Shown piece after piece: positions 40,935 through 48,920 of a stretch of DNA of 48,920 bases. Origin of the DNA: Deinococcales bacterium (GTDB taxonomy: Bacteria > Deinococcota > Deinococci > Deinococcales > JAAFIG01); NCBI GenBank assembly GCA_013298595.1, contig JAAFIG010000034.1, positions 1 to 48,920 of the forward strand, in the 5' to 3' direction. The position numbers and the translations under genes are program-made. The notes under the pieces are model-generated. The model was given only the letters and a program-made list of their open reading frames with translations, was not told the origin of the DNA and searched no databases. Position 1 is the stretch's first letter, and each line of letters starts with the position of its first letter.

Positions 40935-42182
40935 ATGAAAAAGATGTACAAAGCATTTAGTGGTGCAATCGGTATGGGTTTAGTATTAACAGGTTTGGCA
41001 CTTGGGCAGGGGAATACAACCCTCAATGCACTGTTTATGAAACAAGCCGCTTACAGCGAAGAAGATGTGCAAAACATGACCGCTGAATTCGAGAAAGCCA
41101 ACCCAAGTATCAAAGTCAATCTCGAGTTTGTGCCCTATGAATCTTTGCGTGATAAAACCATCGCTGCTCAAGCTAGTGGTGGTTATGATGTGGTGCTGTT
41201 TGATACGATTTGGCCCGCCGAGTATGCTAAGAATGGTTTCTTACTTGATGTCAGTAGCCGTATCAATAAAGCCGATCAAAACAAAATTTTTACTGGCGCT
41301 TGGAGTACCGTGCAAAGCAAAGGCAAGTACTACGGCATGCCTTGGATTCTTGATACCAAATACCTTTTTTACAACACCGAAATTCTTGAAAAAGCAGGTT
41401 TTAAGAACCCACCACGTACTTTCCAAGAATTGATGACTCAAGCCGAAGTAATTAAACAAAAGAACTTAGTCCAGTACCCACTGGTCTCGAGTTGGTCGCA
41501 ATCCGAGGCATTGGTCGCCGATTACACTTCCTACGTAGCAGCTTTTAAAGGGCGTTTTGTGGATACCTCGGATCGTCCTGTGTTCCAAAATGGTGGTGGC
41601 TTAAAAGCCCTCGAGTGGATGGTAGATTCGGTGAAAAAAGGATTATCGAATCCGAACAGCCGCGAATATGCCGAAGAAGATGTGCGACGGGTTTTCTCGA
41701 GTGGACAAGCCGCTTTTGCCCTGAACTGGACGTATATGTACAACCTGACCCAAGACCCAGCCGAATCAAAGGTGGTTGGTAAAGTTGGTATTGTACCTGC
41801 TCCTGGTGCGGTTGGTGGTGCTGCGGTTAGTGCGGTAAACGGTTCGATGGGTTTGGGTATTACCCGCACCAGCAAACTGGCGAACGAAGCTTGGAAATTT
41901 ATAAATCATCTGACTTCGCAAAAAGTGCAGAATCGGTATGCCAAAAATTCGTTGCCGATCTGGAAAACCTCATATGCCGACCCAATTGTTAGCAAAGGAC
42001 AAGAAGCTGTGATTAAAGCTGCCAATATCAGCATTGGAGCCATGTACTCGAGACCAACTGTGGTGCGCTACGCCGAATGGAGTAACGTTTTGCAAAAAGC
42101 TTTACAAGAAGCTTTGCTGGGTAAAACAACAGCTAAAGCAGCTCTTGCGGATGCAGCCAAGCAAGTGGCAACCTTAAAATAA
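40935..42182 (+). CDS. Sugar ABC transporter solute-binding protein
   Basis: The 415-residue protein starts at the ATG at 40935 (TAGGAGG 4 nt upstream). It has a Sec signal peptide (cleavage near ALG-Q), and there is no lipobox Cys, so it should be freely periplasmic. The body matches family 1 extracellular sugar-binding proteins: MTAEFEKANPSIKVNLEFVP, YDVVLFDTIWPAEYA, GKYYGMPWILDTKYLFYN, and SGQAAFALNWTYMYN. It delivers the substrate to the two permeases downstream. The sugar cannot be read from sequence. Confidence 0.92.
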   Translation: MKKMYKAFSGAIGMGLVLTGLALGQGNTTLNALFMKQAAYSEEDVQNMTAEFEKANPSIKVNLEFVPYESLRDKTIAAQASGGYDVVLFDTIWPAEYAKNGFLLDVSSRINKADQNKIFTGAWSTVQSKGKYYGMPWILDTKYLFYNTEILEKAGFKNPPRTFQELMTQAEVIKQKNLVQYPLVSSWSQSEALVADYTSYVAAFKGRFVDTSDRPVFQNGGGLKALEWMVDSVKKGLSNPNSREYAEEDVRRVFSSGQAAFALNWTYMYNLTQDPAESKVVGKVGIVPAPGAVGGAAVSAVNGSMGLGITRTSKLANEAWKFINHLTSQKVQNRYAKNSLPIWKTSYADPIVSKGQEAVIKAANISIGAMYSRPTVVRYAEWSNVLQKALQEALLGKTTAKAALADAAKQVATLK

Positions 42183-42260
42183 GGTATTTAAAAGTACGCG
42201 TTCAGTATGGCGGCAAGGTAAACCTTGCTCACTTAGAAACTATTCTCTCGAGGATTCATC

Positions 42261-43145
42261 ATGACTCAACAAACAGATAAAAAAACAGCATGGTGGATGC
42301 TCGCGCCATTGCTACTGATTGTACTCGGAGCTATCGGATATCCACTGATTCGGACACTGCTACTCAGTTTTACCAATGCTCGATTAACAGGTTACTCAGA
42401 CCCCATTCAATTCGTTTGGCTCGAGAATTACTGGCAAGCCATTACCAATAGTGCTTTTCGAGAATCGGCGGGGCGTACCACCTATTTTGTACTGGTTAAT
42501 ATCGGTCTCGAGTTACTGCTAGGTGTGCTGGTGGCATTACTACTGAATCAAGCTTTTCGTGGTCGAGCCATTGTGCGGGCATTGCTGATTATTCCGCTAG
42601 CATTACCAACAGTGGTCAGTGCCATTATGTGGCGTTGGATTTACAACCCAGAATTTGGTGTGCTCAATGCTTTGCTAACCCAGCTTGGTTTACTCGGGCA
42701 GTACCGTTCGTATTTAGGTGAACCAGATTTAGCTATGAATATGATTATTTTAGCTGATGTTTGGAAGAATTACCCCATTGTTGCGTTGGTGGCATTATCG
42801 GCTTTACAACTGATTCCAAAAGAACTTTTTGAAGCTGCAGCCATGGATGGTGCGAGTGCTTGGACGCGTTTTTGGCGAATTACATTACCCAGTATTATCC
42901 CTGCTTTAACTGTGGTGATTGTGCTGCGAACCATCGAAGCTGTCAAAGTCTTTGACATTATTTTTGTCATGACCAAAGGTGGTCCTGCCAGCAGCACCCG
43001 CACCCTCTCATTTGAGGTTTACCAAGAGGCTTTCTCGAGTTTAAAAGCAGGTAGTGGTGCTGCATATTCGTACTTGGTGGTATTGATTAGTGCCGTATTG
43101 ATTTTCTTATATATTTGGTTATTACGTCGTCAGGAGCGCCAATGA
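42261..43145 (+). CDS. Sugar ABC transporter permease (MalF/UgpA type)
   Basis: This 294-residue inner-membrane protein has six hydrophobic segments and the EAA loop ELFEAAAMDGASAWTRFWRI near residue 195, which contacts the ATPase. It matches carbohydrate-uptake (CUT1) permeases of the MalF/UgpA group. The stop overlaps the start of the second permease (ATGA). A 78-base gap with no evident terminator separates it from the binding-protein gene. Confidence 0.93.
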   Translation: MTQQTDKKTAWWMLAPLLLIVLGAIGYPLIRTLLLSFTNARLTGYSDPIQFVWLENYWQAITNSAFRESAGRTTYFVLVNIGLELLLGVLVALLLNQAFRGRAIVRALLIIPLALPTVVSAIMWRWIYNPEFGVLNALLTQLGLLGQYRSYLGEPDLAMNMIILADVWKNYPIVALVALSALQLIPKELFEAAAMDGASAWTRFWRITLPSIIPALTVVIVLRTIEAVKVFDIIFVMTKGGPASSTRTLSFEVYQEAFSSLKAGSGAAYSYLVVLISAVLIFLYIWLLRRQERQ

Positions 43146-44026
43146 ACCGAGTTATTGCCCTCGAAGTTCGCAGCCGAGACCGCCGCAAACCGATTCGCTT
43201 GGTCTCGAGTATTGCCTTATATACAGCTGTGGGTTTATTTGTGCTCCTGACGCTTGCTCCTGTGCTGTGGTTACTTTTATCCAGTATCTCGAGTACCAAC
43301 GATTTAACCAATATCCCACTGCGTTGGTTACCAAATACTTGGGATTTCTCGAGATTTACTCGTTTACTAGACCCTAACGGGCAGGGACGCGAATTTGTGG
43401 CTGCACTGAAAAATAGTTTGATTGTGGCAGTTGGCGCAACCATTATTTCATTACTTGTGGCAATACCTGCTGCGTATAGTTTCTCAAGGTTTCGTGGTGC
43501 TCAAAGTCAATTGTTATTTGTGGTTCTTGGCACTTATATGATGCCACCTGTTGCCTTGGTTTTACCGTTGTATAGTATCCTTGCCAGCGTGGGTTTACTG
43601 AACAATGTTTGGGGTTTACTGCTTGTTTATTGCACTATTTTGTCTCCATTCACCACTTGGTTATTGAAAACCAATTTTGATACAATTCCGCTCGAGATTG
43701 AAGAAAGTGCTCAACTTGATGGGCTTAGCCGTTGGGGTGTTTTGTATCGTATTACTGTGCCATTGGCTTTGCCTGGTTTAAGTACAGCCGCTGTTTGGGC
43801 TTTGTTGCTTGCTTGGGATGAATTTTTCTATGCTTTAATTTTTACCAGTAACATCAATACTAAAACCATCCCTGTGGCAATTGCTGATTTTGCTGCTGGC
43901 AGAGCCGTGGATTATGGTTTGATTTGCGCCGCAGGAGCACTGGCTGCACTACCACCTGTACTGATTGGATTTGCTTTACAACGCGGCTTAATGAGCGGGT
44001 TGACTTCGGGCAGTGTTAAAGGCTGA
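43142..44026 (+). CDS. Sugar ABC transporter permease (MalG/UgpE type)
   Basis: This 294-residue partner permease starts at the ATG at 43142, overlapping the upstream stop. It has an N-terminal helix and five more segments, and the EAA loop LEIEESAQLDGLSRWGVLYR. MalG-like features include LLAWDEFFYALIF and TIPVAIADFAAGRAVDYG. With the MalF-type partner it forms the channel. No ABC ATPase gene follows, so an ATPase encoded elsewhere must serve it. Confidence 0.93.
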   Translation: MNRVIALEVRSRDRRKPIRLVSSIALYTAVGLFVLLTLAPVLWLLLSSISSTNDLTNIPLRWLPNTWDFSRFTRLLDPNGQGREFVAALKNSLIVAVGATIISLLVAIPAAYSFSRFRGAQSQLLFVVLGTYMMPPVALVLPLYSILASVGLLNNVWGLLLVYCTILSPFTTWLLKTNFDTIPLEIEESAQLDGLSRWGVLYRITVPLALPGLSTAAVWALLLAWDEFFYALIFTSNINTKTIPVAIADFAAGRAVDYGLICAAGALAALPPVLIGFALQRGLMSGLTSGSVKG

Positions 44027-44179
44027 TGTATCCTCGAGTATACCCATTGTTATTGAAAAAATATGATGCCCCACGAATTCTCCTTCTTTTTGTTTTCCAA
44101 GCATGTTGCAAGTTGAATACATCAGTTTTTTGCCAATATCAATAAATTATTTTTGATCAGTATCGCTGAAAGGATTTTT

Positions 44180-45193
44180 ATGCCAATGGTTTCATCGCAA
44201 ACAGGTCTCGAGTTCATGCTGTTCGAGATGCAACGTCAGCATTCGGATGGTTTGTTATCGCTCGAGGATAATCTTGGCGTGGCGGCTCGGGTGGCAGCTT
44301 CGATCGTTCAGTCGAAGCGTTTGGTTTTGCTGGGCATGGGTGCTTCGCATTTTGCTAATCGGGTAGCAGAAGTGGTGTTTCGTGCCGCTGGTGTGGATGT
44401 GTTTGCAATACCATTATCAGAAGGGTTATACGCGCCATTGCCATTGGGTAACCGCACAGTTGTGATTGCATCACAGTCGGGTGAATCGGGTGAAGCAAAA
44501 CGTTTTCTTGAGCAATTTGGTGTGATGAATACGTTTGGTTTGACTTTAGATAAAAATAGTTCTTTGGCTCGAGCTGTGCCGTGTTTACTAGGGTTTGGTG
44601 GAGTTGAACGGGGTTTTGCTGCGACACGGAGTTTACTGTTGACTTTGGTTTTGCACGCTGCGATTCTCGAGGCGTTAGGTATTTCGCAAAATGCTTTGCG
44701 TTCGGTGTTGGTCGCGCCAATAGAAATACCTCACTTAGCTGCTGTAAGGTTACTCGAGTCTAGTCGTACCATTATTTTTTCGGGTCGTGCGGAGTTGCAG
44801 GGTCTGGCTGAAGTTTCGGCATTACATTGTGCCGAGTTAGCGCGTTTGCCTGCTTTGGCACTTGAAGGTGGACAATTTCGACATGGACCATTGGAATTGC
44901 TCGAGACAGGTGTTGCAGTGGTGTTGTTGCGAGCCACTGGTACCAGTGCAGCCCTGACGGAAACATTGGTAAAAACGTGTCTCGAGGCGGGTGTGCAACC
45001 AATTGTGTTTGATGCAAGCGGAGAAGCGCCAATTGTTGGTGCATTAAATTTGCTTTTTCCTCGAGCTGAGGGTTTAGCTGCCGCTGCAATGCTGCTGCCA
45101 ACCTTACAAAATTTGTTACTTGATATCGCAGCCACACGAGTACAAAAAGTTGGTGAACCACGCCGCTCGAGTAAAATTACAGGGGAATATTAA
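44180..45193 (+). CDS. SIS-domain sugar isomerase/deaminase-like protein
   Basis: The 337-residue protein starts at the ATG at 44180 (GAAAGGA upstream) and carries two SIS domains. The first has RLVLLGMGASHFANRVAEVV and VIASQSGESGEAKRF, a typical sugar-phosphate loop. The second has IIFSGRAELQGLAEVSALHC with QFRHGPLELLETG, like the isomerase half of GlmS or AgaS/FrlB. It probably converts a phosphorylated amino- or keto-sugar. Its neighbours (kinase, transporter, ROK regulator) support a catabolic role. The 153 bases before it hold no other gene. Confidence 0.85.
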   Translation: MPMVSSQTGLEFMLFEMQRQHSDGLLSLEDNLGVAARVAASIVQSKRLVLLGMGASHFANRVAEVVFRAAGVDVFAIPLSEGLYAPLPLGNRTVVIASQSGESGEAKRFLEQFGVMNTFGLTLDKNSSLARAVPCLLGFGGVERGFAATRSLLLTLVLHAAILEALGISQNALRSVLVAPIEIPHLAAVRLLESSRTIIFSGRAELQGLAEVSALHCAELARLPALALEGGQFRHGPLELLETGVAVVLLRATGTSAALTETLVKTCLEAGVQPIVFDASGEAPIVGALNLLFPRAEGLAAAAMLLPTLQNLLLDIAATRVQKVGEPRRSSKITGEY

Positions 45194-46122
45194 TGCCACG
45201 AATTTTTGTGACAGGTAGTGTTTGCGTGGATTTGATTATGGGTTCGCATATGCCGTGGGCAAAACCCGGTACCGAAGTGGTTTTGTCACATAGCGAAACA
45301 CGCCCTGGTGGTGGGGCTGGCAATATGGCATTGGCATTGGCTGCCATGAATGCCGATTTTACTTTGATCGGTAATCGTGGCATGGATGCTTTTGGTGATT
45401 GGCTCGAGGCAACCTTTGCTGGTATGAAGGTTGTTTGGGCACGTAGCACACAACCCACTTCGATTTCGGTGGGAATTACCCATCCTGATAGTGAACGCAC
45501 TTTTTTCACCCACCTTGGGCATTTAACCGATTATCGTTTTGAACATATCGAACCCGTGTTAGCGCATGCCAATGCAGGAGATTTTATTATGCTGGTCGGT
45601 GCTTTTTTTAGTCCAAAGTTACTGCTCGAGTATCCAAAATTATTTGCTTTAGCTAAAGAACGTGGTTTGCAAACCGTGCTTGATACAGGCTGGTCGCCTG
45701 ATGGTTGGACAACTGCTGTGCGTACCGAGGTTACAGGTTGGATTGCTTTAGCCGACCATGTGCTGATTAATCAAGCCGAAGCTTGTGGTATTAGCGGAAC
45801 AAATTCGCTCGAGCAAGCCATTCCAGTGTTGCAAAAAATCATGCACAAAGACGCAGTGCTGATTTGTAAACGTGGTGCCGATGGCGCAGTGATAACCCAT
45901 CAGGGTTTATTGCAAACAGTGGCTGCGCCACAGGTGCAAGTTATAGATACGATTGGGGCAGGAGATACTTTCAATGCTGGGTATTTAGCAACCTTAGCGG
46001 CTGGTGGAGATTTACTCGAGGCTGTACGTTTTGGGGTGCAAAGCGCTTCGTTTGCTATTTCGACCAATCCTCGGCAATATGTTGTAACCCAAGAACTTAG
46101 CGCAGTACGCTTGACAATTTAG
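45193..46122 (+). CDS. PfkB-family carbohydrate kinase
   Basis: This 309-residue ribokinase-like enzyme has N-terminal VTGSVCVDLIMG, the substrate site RPGGGAGNMALALAAM, and the ATP/anion-hole motif DTIGAGDTFNAGYLATL with catalytic Asp. It phosphorylates a sugar that would be handled by the upstream SIS protein. Start and stop overlap (TAATG), so translation is coupled. The combination of SIS and PfkB suggests an amino-sugar or fructosamine-type substrate, which is an inference. Confidence 0.92.
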   Translation: MPRIFVTGSVCVDLIMGSHMPWAKPGTEVVLSHSETRPGGGAGNMALALAAMNADFTLIGNRGMDAFGDWLEATFAGMKVVWARSTQPTSISVGITHPDSERTFFTHLGHLTDYRFEHIEPVLAHANAGDFIMLVGAFFSPKLLLEYPKLFALAKERGLQTVLDTGWSPDGWTTAVRTEVTGWIALADHVLINQAEACGISGTNSLEQAIPVLQKIMHKDAVLICKRGADGAVITHQGLLQTVAAPQVQVIDTIGAGDTFNAGYLATLAAGGDLLEAVRFGVQSASFAISTNPRQYVVTQELSAVRLTI

Positions 46123-46171
46123 CATCACTTTGATGGGGCTGATACACTTGTGTGTTATGTGCTGCAAGGGT

Positions 46172-47548
46172 TTACTGAATCGTGATTTCACGAAGTTTAT
46201 TTGCCCCTAGAGTCGCATCCCAAACCCCAGTGTTGGCAATTTGAATGGCATAATCAGCTCGAGTTGGTAGCAATGGGTCGGGTAGCGCTAGGAACACATC
46301 GTATAAGCCAGCTTGGGGTGCGGTTATTTTGCTGTCTAGGGTTATGGCACCATTTTCGGGTAGCCAAAATCGAGGATCGTAGGTGGTATCTCGAGCTTTG
46401 AGCATATTTTGCCGAATAATTGCGCCAGTGGTTTTGTTTTTGAGGATTATCTCGAGTCCGCGTGAGTTGTATGGGGCGGCAAATCCTATGTTTTGTAAAC
46501 TGATGTTTAATAAAAAACTTGTGCCTGCGGGTACATTATCTGGGGCACTGGTTTTTTTCAACTCGAGTCGGTAACCAAGGCGTTGATTAATTTGGTCAAA
46601 ACAGCCTTCACTTTTCCATTGCTCGAGGGCAGGTTTGTAAAATTGGGCATTGATGTAACTCCAATGGAATCGTTGTAATTCGTTTAGCGCGGTGGGGCAA
46701 TCGGTACGGGCTTTGCTGGGAGAAACTTGGCAGGTTTCGCCGCCCATGACGGTGTATTTGGTCATTTTCTCGAGGTACGCATAGGTTGCAGCTTTGTTCT
46801 CGAGTGGTAAATATGTGCCAGCATCGTGTTCGTTCGATAAAAAACACATGTTGGCAAAAGCAGCTCGAGATTGATTGCTGCCATCAAAGGCGTTGGTGGC
46901 TTCTACTGGTGTTGGGTAGTACAGCATATGATCGGCTGGTAAGCGCAGTTGCATCATGCGGCTTGGTGGTAATGCCTCGAGGATGGCTTCAAAGACTTGG
47001 CGTTTTTGTAGTTGGGTGTCAAGTTGGTTGCTCGAGGAATGCCATTCGCCCCATGCACCAACAAAACCTGTTTCGAGGGTGGCAATCACATCTTGGTTAC
47101 TGGCAAAAATGGGTTTCAGTTGCTCGAGATGGGCACGGATTTGGGTTAATGTGGCATCAGGTGCGCTACCTGTTTCGATACCATCTGGGAAGTTGTAACT
47201 AAAAACCAATGTGGCTTTGATACCGTTTTTTCGCATATCAGCAAAGCCTGTTTGCATTTCGGCTAAGGCTTGATCGGGAATGGCTGTTTGGCGGTACGCA
47301 TCTAAGCGCACATGGGCGCGTACCAACGTGTAACCCGCTTTGCGAACATAGCTATAATCGGTGGTCAATCCCCAATCGGGATTATCGATCAGGCTGGCTG
47401 TTTGATGACAACCACGTTCGGGATTGAGCAGATTCTCGGTGCTTGGGGTGTACAAAACTTCTCGAGCAACCAATGTTTCCACCGCTCGAGATTGGGTGCA
47501 AGCAATACCCAATAAACCAATTGCGCTAATGACCAACCATTTGTGCAT
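46172..47548 (-). CDS. DUF4832/DUF4874 lipoprotein
   Basis: The 458-residue protein has a lipoprotein signal peptide with lipobox LGIAC. An N-terminal DUF4874-like domain follows (LLNPERGCHQTASLIDNPDW, YTLVRAHVRLDAYR, LETGFVGAWGEWHSSSN; a TIM-barrel style). The C-terminal DUF4832 beta domain is RLGYRLELKKTSAPDNVPAG. Relatives are putative glycan-active surface proteins; no activity is shown. TAAACT (47560-47555) lies 6 nt before the ATG and shares two bases with a CTCGAG. It is convergent with the sugar operon and so may act on the same glycan, a guess. Confidence 0.8.
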   Translation of the reverse strand: MHKWLVISAIGLLGIACTQSRAVETLVAREVLYTPSTENLLNPERGCHQTASLIDNPDWGLTTDYSYVRKAGYTLVRAHVRLDAYRQTAIPDQALAEMQTGFADMRKNGIKATLVFSYNFPDGIETGSAPDATLTQIRAHLEQLKPIFASNQDVIATLETGFVGAWGEWHSSSNQLDTQLQKRQVFEAILEALPPSRMMQLRLPADHMLYYPTPVEATNAFDGSNQSRAAFANMCFLSNEHDAGTYLPLENKAATYAYLEKMTKYTVMGGETCQVSPSKARTDCPTALNELQRFHWSYINAQFYKPALEQWKSEGCFDQINQRLGYRLELKKTSAPDNVPAGTSFLLNISLQNIGFAAPYNSRGLEIILKNKTTGAIIRQNMLKARDTTYDPRFWLPENGAITLDSKITAPQAGLYDVFLALPDPLLPTRADYAIQIANTGVWDATLGANKLREITIQ

Positions 47549-47602
47549 GGCTCGAGTTTAGGCATTGCAAATGTACCAGCAGTGAGTGTGCTGTGAATTT
47601 TT

Positions 47603-48562
47603 TTATGTAAACATCGAACTGATACTGTCGCCTGTGTGAATACGTTGAATCGCTTCGGCAAAAACCGAACCCACCGATAAGACTTTTAATTTATCGGTCA
47701 TGGCAAGTTTTTCTGGGGAAACAAAACACGTATTGGTCGAAACACATTCGACAATATCCATGTTTTTGATACGTTCAACAGCTGGTCCGACATACACACC
47801 ATGCGAAACTGCCACGTGTACTTCTCGAGCACCCGCTTCTTTAATCACCGAGACCGATTCGCCAAGGGTACCAGCTGTGGAAATTTCGTCATCCACAATA
47901 AGCACTACTTTATCTTTGACTTCACCAATTAATCCTCGAGCTTCGACTCGAGTATCGGAAACACGATGCTTGTCGATAAAGGCAATACCGCAACCAAGGC
48001 GTTGGGCTAAGCTCGAAGCGCGTTTGATATCACCTGCGTCTGGGGCGAGTACCACGGCATCCTCGAGTGAGGGTAAACTGGTCATAAAATGATTACCAAT
48101 CACCACTTCGGCAGTTAAATGATCCACAGGAATACTAAAAAAACCATGGACTTGCGGGCTGTGCAAAGTCATTAGCAAAGCACGATCTGCTCCTGCCACT
48201 TGAATCATATCTGCCATAACTCGAGCCGCAATTGGGATGCGTGGATGATCTTTTTTATCTGAACGTGCATAACTAAAGTACGGAATCACTGCTGTGACAC
48301 GGTGGGCGCTAGCACTTTTAGCGGCGCTAATCATCAGCAATAACTCGAGAATCGAATCGGAAACATTGTACTCGCCGTTGCCACACAAGGATTGCACAAT
48401 AAAGACATCGGCTTCGCGCAGGCTTTCTTTGAATTGCACTTCGATATTTTCGTTACTGAAGCGCCTCGTCATCGAACGACCTAAGGGAATACCAATATGG
48501 TCACAGATTTCTTGTGCCAGCAGTGGGTTCGATTGACCAGAGAAAACCATTAAACGAGACAT
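47603..48562 (-). CDS. prs: Ribose-phosphate pyrophosphokinase
   Basis: This 319-residue cytoplasmic enzyme makes PRPP from ribose 5-phosphate and ATP for nucleotide, His and Trp synthesis. Motifs: [60 protein letters not shown], and the PRPP-binding loop [16 protein letters not shown]. Length equals the family's usual ~315. The ATG at 48562 is chosen; TAAAAT (48575-48570) stands 7 nt before it, and the longer upstream frame only translates tandem repeats. Confidence 0.95.
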   Translation of the reverse strand: MSRLMVFSGQSNPLLAQEICDHIGIPLGRSMTRRFSNENIEVQFKESLREADVFIVQSLCGNGEYNVSDSILELLLMISAAKSASAHRVTAVIPYFSYARSDKKDHPRIPIAARVMADMIQVAGADRALLMTLHSPQVHGFFSIPVDHLTAEVVIGNHFMTSLPSLEDAVVLAPDAGDIKRASSLAQRLGCGIAFIDKHRVSDTRVEARGLIGEVKDKVVLIVDDEISTAGTLGESVSVIKEAGAREVHVAVSHGVYVGPAVERIKNMDIVECVSTNTCFVSPEKLAMTDKLKVLSVGSVFAEAIQRIHTGDSISSMFT

Positions 48563-48628
48563 GACCTCTATTTTAAGCGGACTCGAGGGGCAATGTGAAG
48601 TCTGATGGGTTTTGGTTGTGGTGTCAGT

Positions 48629-48721
48629 TGCCCATTGGCATGGTTGCAGATGCCCATCGGTCGTGGTGGCAGTACCCATCCCATCGGTCGTGGTGGCGGT
48701 GCCCATCGGTCGTGGTTGCTA
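48629..48721. repeat. 22-bp tandem repeat between prs and the rhodanese gene
   Basis: Four copies of a 22-bp unit, consensus TGCCCATCGGTCGTGGTGGC plus RG, start at 48629, 48651, ~48679 and 48700. The first copy is the most diverged, and a 6-8-base spacer separates the second and third. The block is GC-rich, lacks CTCGAG and occupies most of the 204-base divergent intergenic region. Confidence 0.8.
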
Positions 48722-48766
48722 CCCAGATGACACACGACCCCAGCCCTTCTCGAGTAGACTGCTGGC

Positions 48767-48920
48767 ATGTTTGATCGGATTTCGCCAACAGAAGCTAAAA
48801 GTCGTCTCGAGCAAGGTGCTGTGCTGATCGATGTGCGTGAACAAAACGAATGGGATGCCGCCCATGTCGCCAATGCCACACTGATTCCCTTATCAGAATT
48901 CAGCACCCGTTACACAGAAA
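48767..48920 (+). CDS. Rhodanese-like domain protein (3' end outside window)
   Basis: The first 51 codons are visible: MFDRISPTEAKSRLEQGAVL, then IDVREQNEWDAAHVANATLI and PLSEF. This is the start of a rhodanese/sulfurtransferase fold (LIDVRE...EW...H...A..IP). The catalytic Cys loop lies beyond the window edge. TAGACT (48755-48760) is exactly 6 nt before the ATG. Confidence 0.85.
   Translation, partial: MFDRISPTEAKSRLEQGAVLIDVREQNEWDAAHVANATLIPLSEFSTRYTE

Larger units (their letters stand above)
29..48811. repeat. CTCGAG highly iterated palindrome (whole window)
   Basis: The 6-bp palindrome CTCGAG recurs throughout both coding and intergenic DNA. I count nine copies in the first 1,020 bases and about eighteen in the 1.9-kb gene at 7368-9269. 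With equal base use one copy per 4,096 bases is expected. It falls in all three reading frames: CTC-GAG as Leu-Glu, nCT-CGA-Gnn around an Arg, and nnC-TCG-AGn as Ser-Ser or Ser-Arg. It also lies in promoters (47551-47556, beside a -10 box), MerR-type operators (34811-34856) and a terminator stem (4926-4941). The pattern resembles the HIP1 palindrome of cyanobacteria. A function is not visible from sequence. Confidence 0.95.

Noticed and set aside
44355-45161. Overlapping minus-strand frames of 121-134 codons in the SIS gene
   Set aside because: Antisense to a strongly recognisable SIS-domain gene and without starts or SD.
48563-48706. N-terminal extension of Prs with MGTATTTDG repeats
   Set aside because: It is the translation of the tandem repeat; the ATG at 48562 gives the usual Prs length and a leaderless -10 box.
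48629-48721. CRISPR array
   Set aside because: Units are nearly contiguous with no unique spacers of 30 bases or more, and no cas gene is present.
29-48811. CTCGAG as cloning-linker (XhoI) or assembly artefact
   Set aside because: Hundreds of copies sit in frame inside intact conserved genes at irregular distances, so they are native sequence.
1-48920. tRNA or rRNA genes
   Set aside because: I looked through the intergenic regions for cloverleaf and T-loop GTTCNANNC patterns and found none; the only RNA gene supported is ffs.

Overview
The window looks like chromosomal DNA of a diderm bacterium with moderate GC content. I lean towards a Deinococcota-like lineage. The evidence is a CruF-type carotenoid hydratase, a Gram-negative-type DnaE with a complete-looking PHP domain, secreted beta-barrel-like proteins, and above all about two dozen genes whose start codon lies 5-7 nt after a TANNNT -10 box (leaderless mRNAs, which are abundant in Deinococcus). 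No rRNA or tRNA gene is present, so the placement remains an inference.

The most striking feature is sequence-wide. The palindrome CTCGAG occurs about nine times per kilobase, against about one per 4 kb expected, in coding and non-coding DNA alike. This resembles the HIP1 palindrome of cyanobacteria but with a different hexamer. It is absent or thinned in a few genes: the two beta-barrel genes, the Lys/Ala-rich histone-like gene, and much of gyrB.

Layout. 1-5 kb: end of a SARP/BTAD regulator, an M50 protease coupled to a UbiD decarboxylase, and two related beta-barrel-like proteins. 5-9.4 kb: OmpR-type two-component system, a small unknown protein and a DUF4139 protein. 9.4-16 kb: Nudix hydrolase, a divergent signal peptidase I and gyrB on one strand, then an aldehyde dehydrogenase, a radical SAM protein and a SUKH-like protein. 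16-21 kb: dnaE, carrying an in-frame palindromic repeat, followed one base later by cruF. 21-28 kb: acyl-CoA dehydrogenase, N-acetylmuramoyl-L-alanine amidase, HAD phosphatase, LysR regulator, small proteins, a polytopic membrane protein, and the 4.5S SRP RNA (ffs) transcribed divergently from a GNAT gene.

28-35 kb: the histone-H1-like gene with an elaborate upstream region, DUF2785, a beta-lactamase-like serine hydrolase, two gene remnants, a beta-helix lipoprotein, and an aldo/keto reductase divergent from a MerR regulator. That MerR control region has two promoters with 19-bp spacers. 35-39.6 kb: a run of small accessory genes (ArsR, two AHSA1/SRPBCC, two RibD-C/DHFR-like, VOC, GNAT, DUF5946), several overlapping by ATGA. 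39.6-46.1 kb: a MITE-like structured element, then a sugar module of ROK regulator, solute-binding protein, two permeases, SIS-domain protein and PfkB kinase, without its own ATPase. 46.2-48.9 kb: DUF4832 lipoprotein, prs, a 22-bp tandem repeat, and the start of a rhodanese-like gene cut by the window edge.
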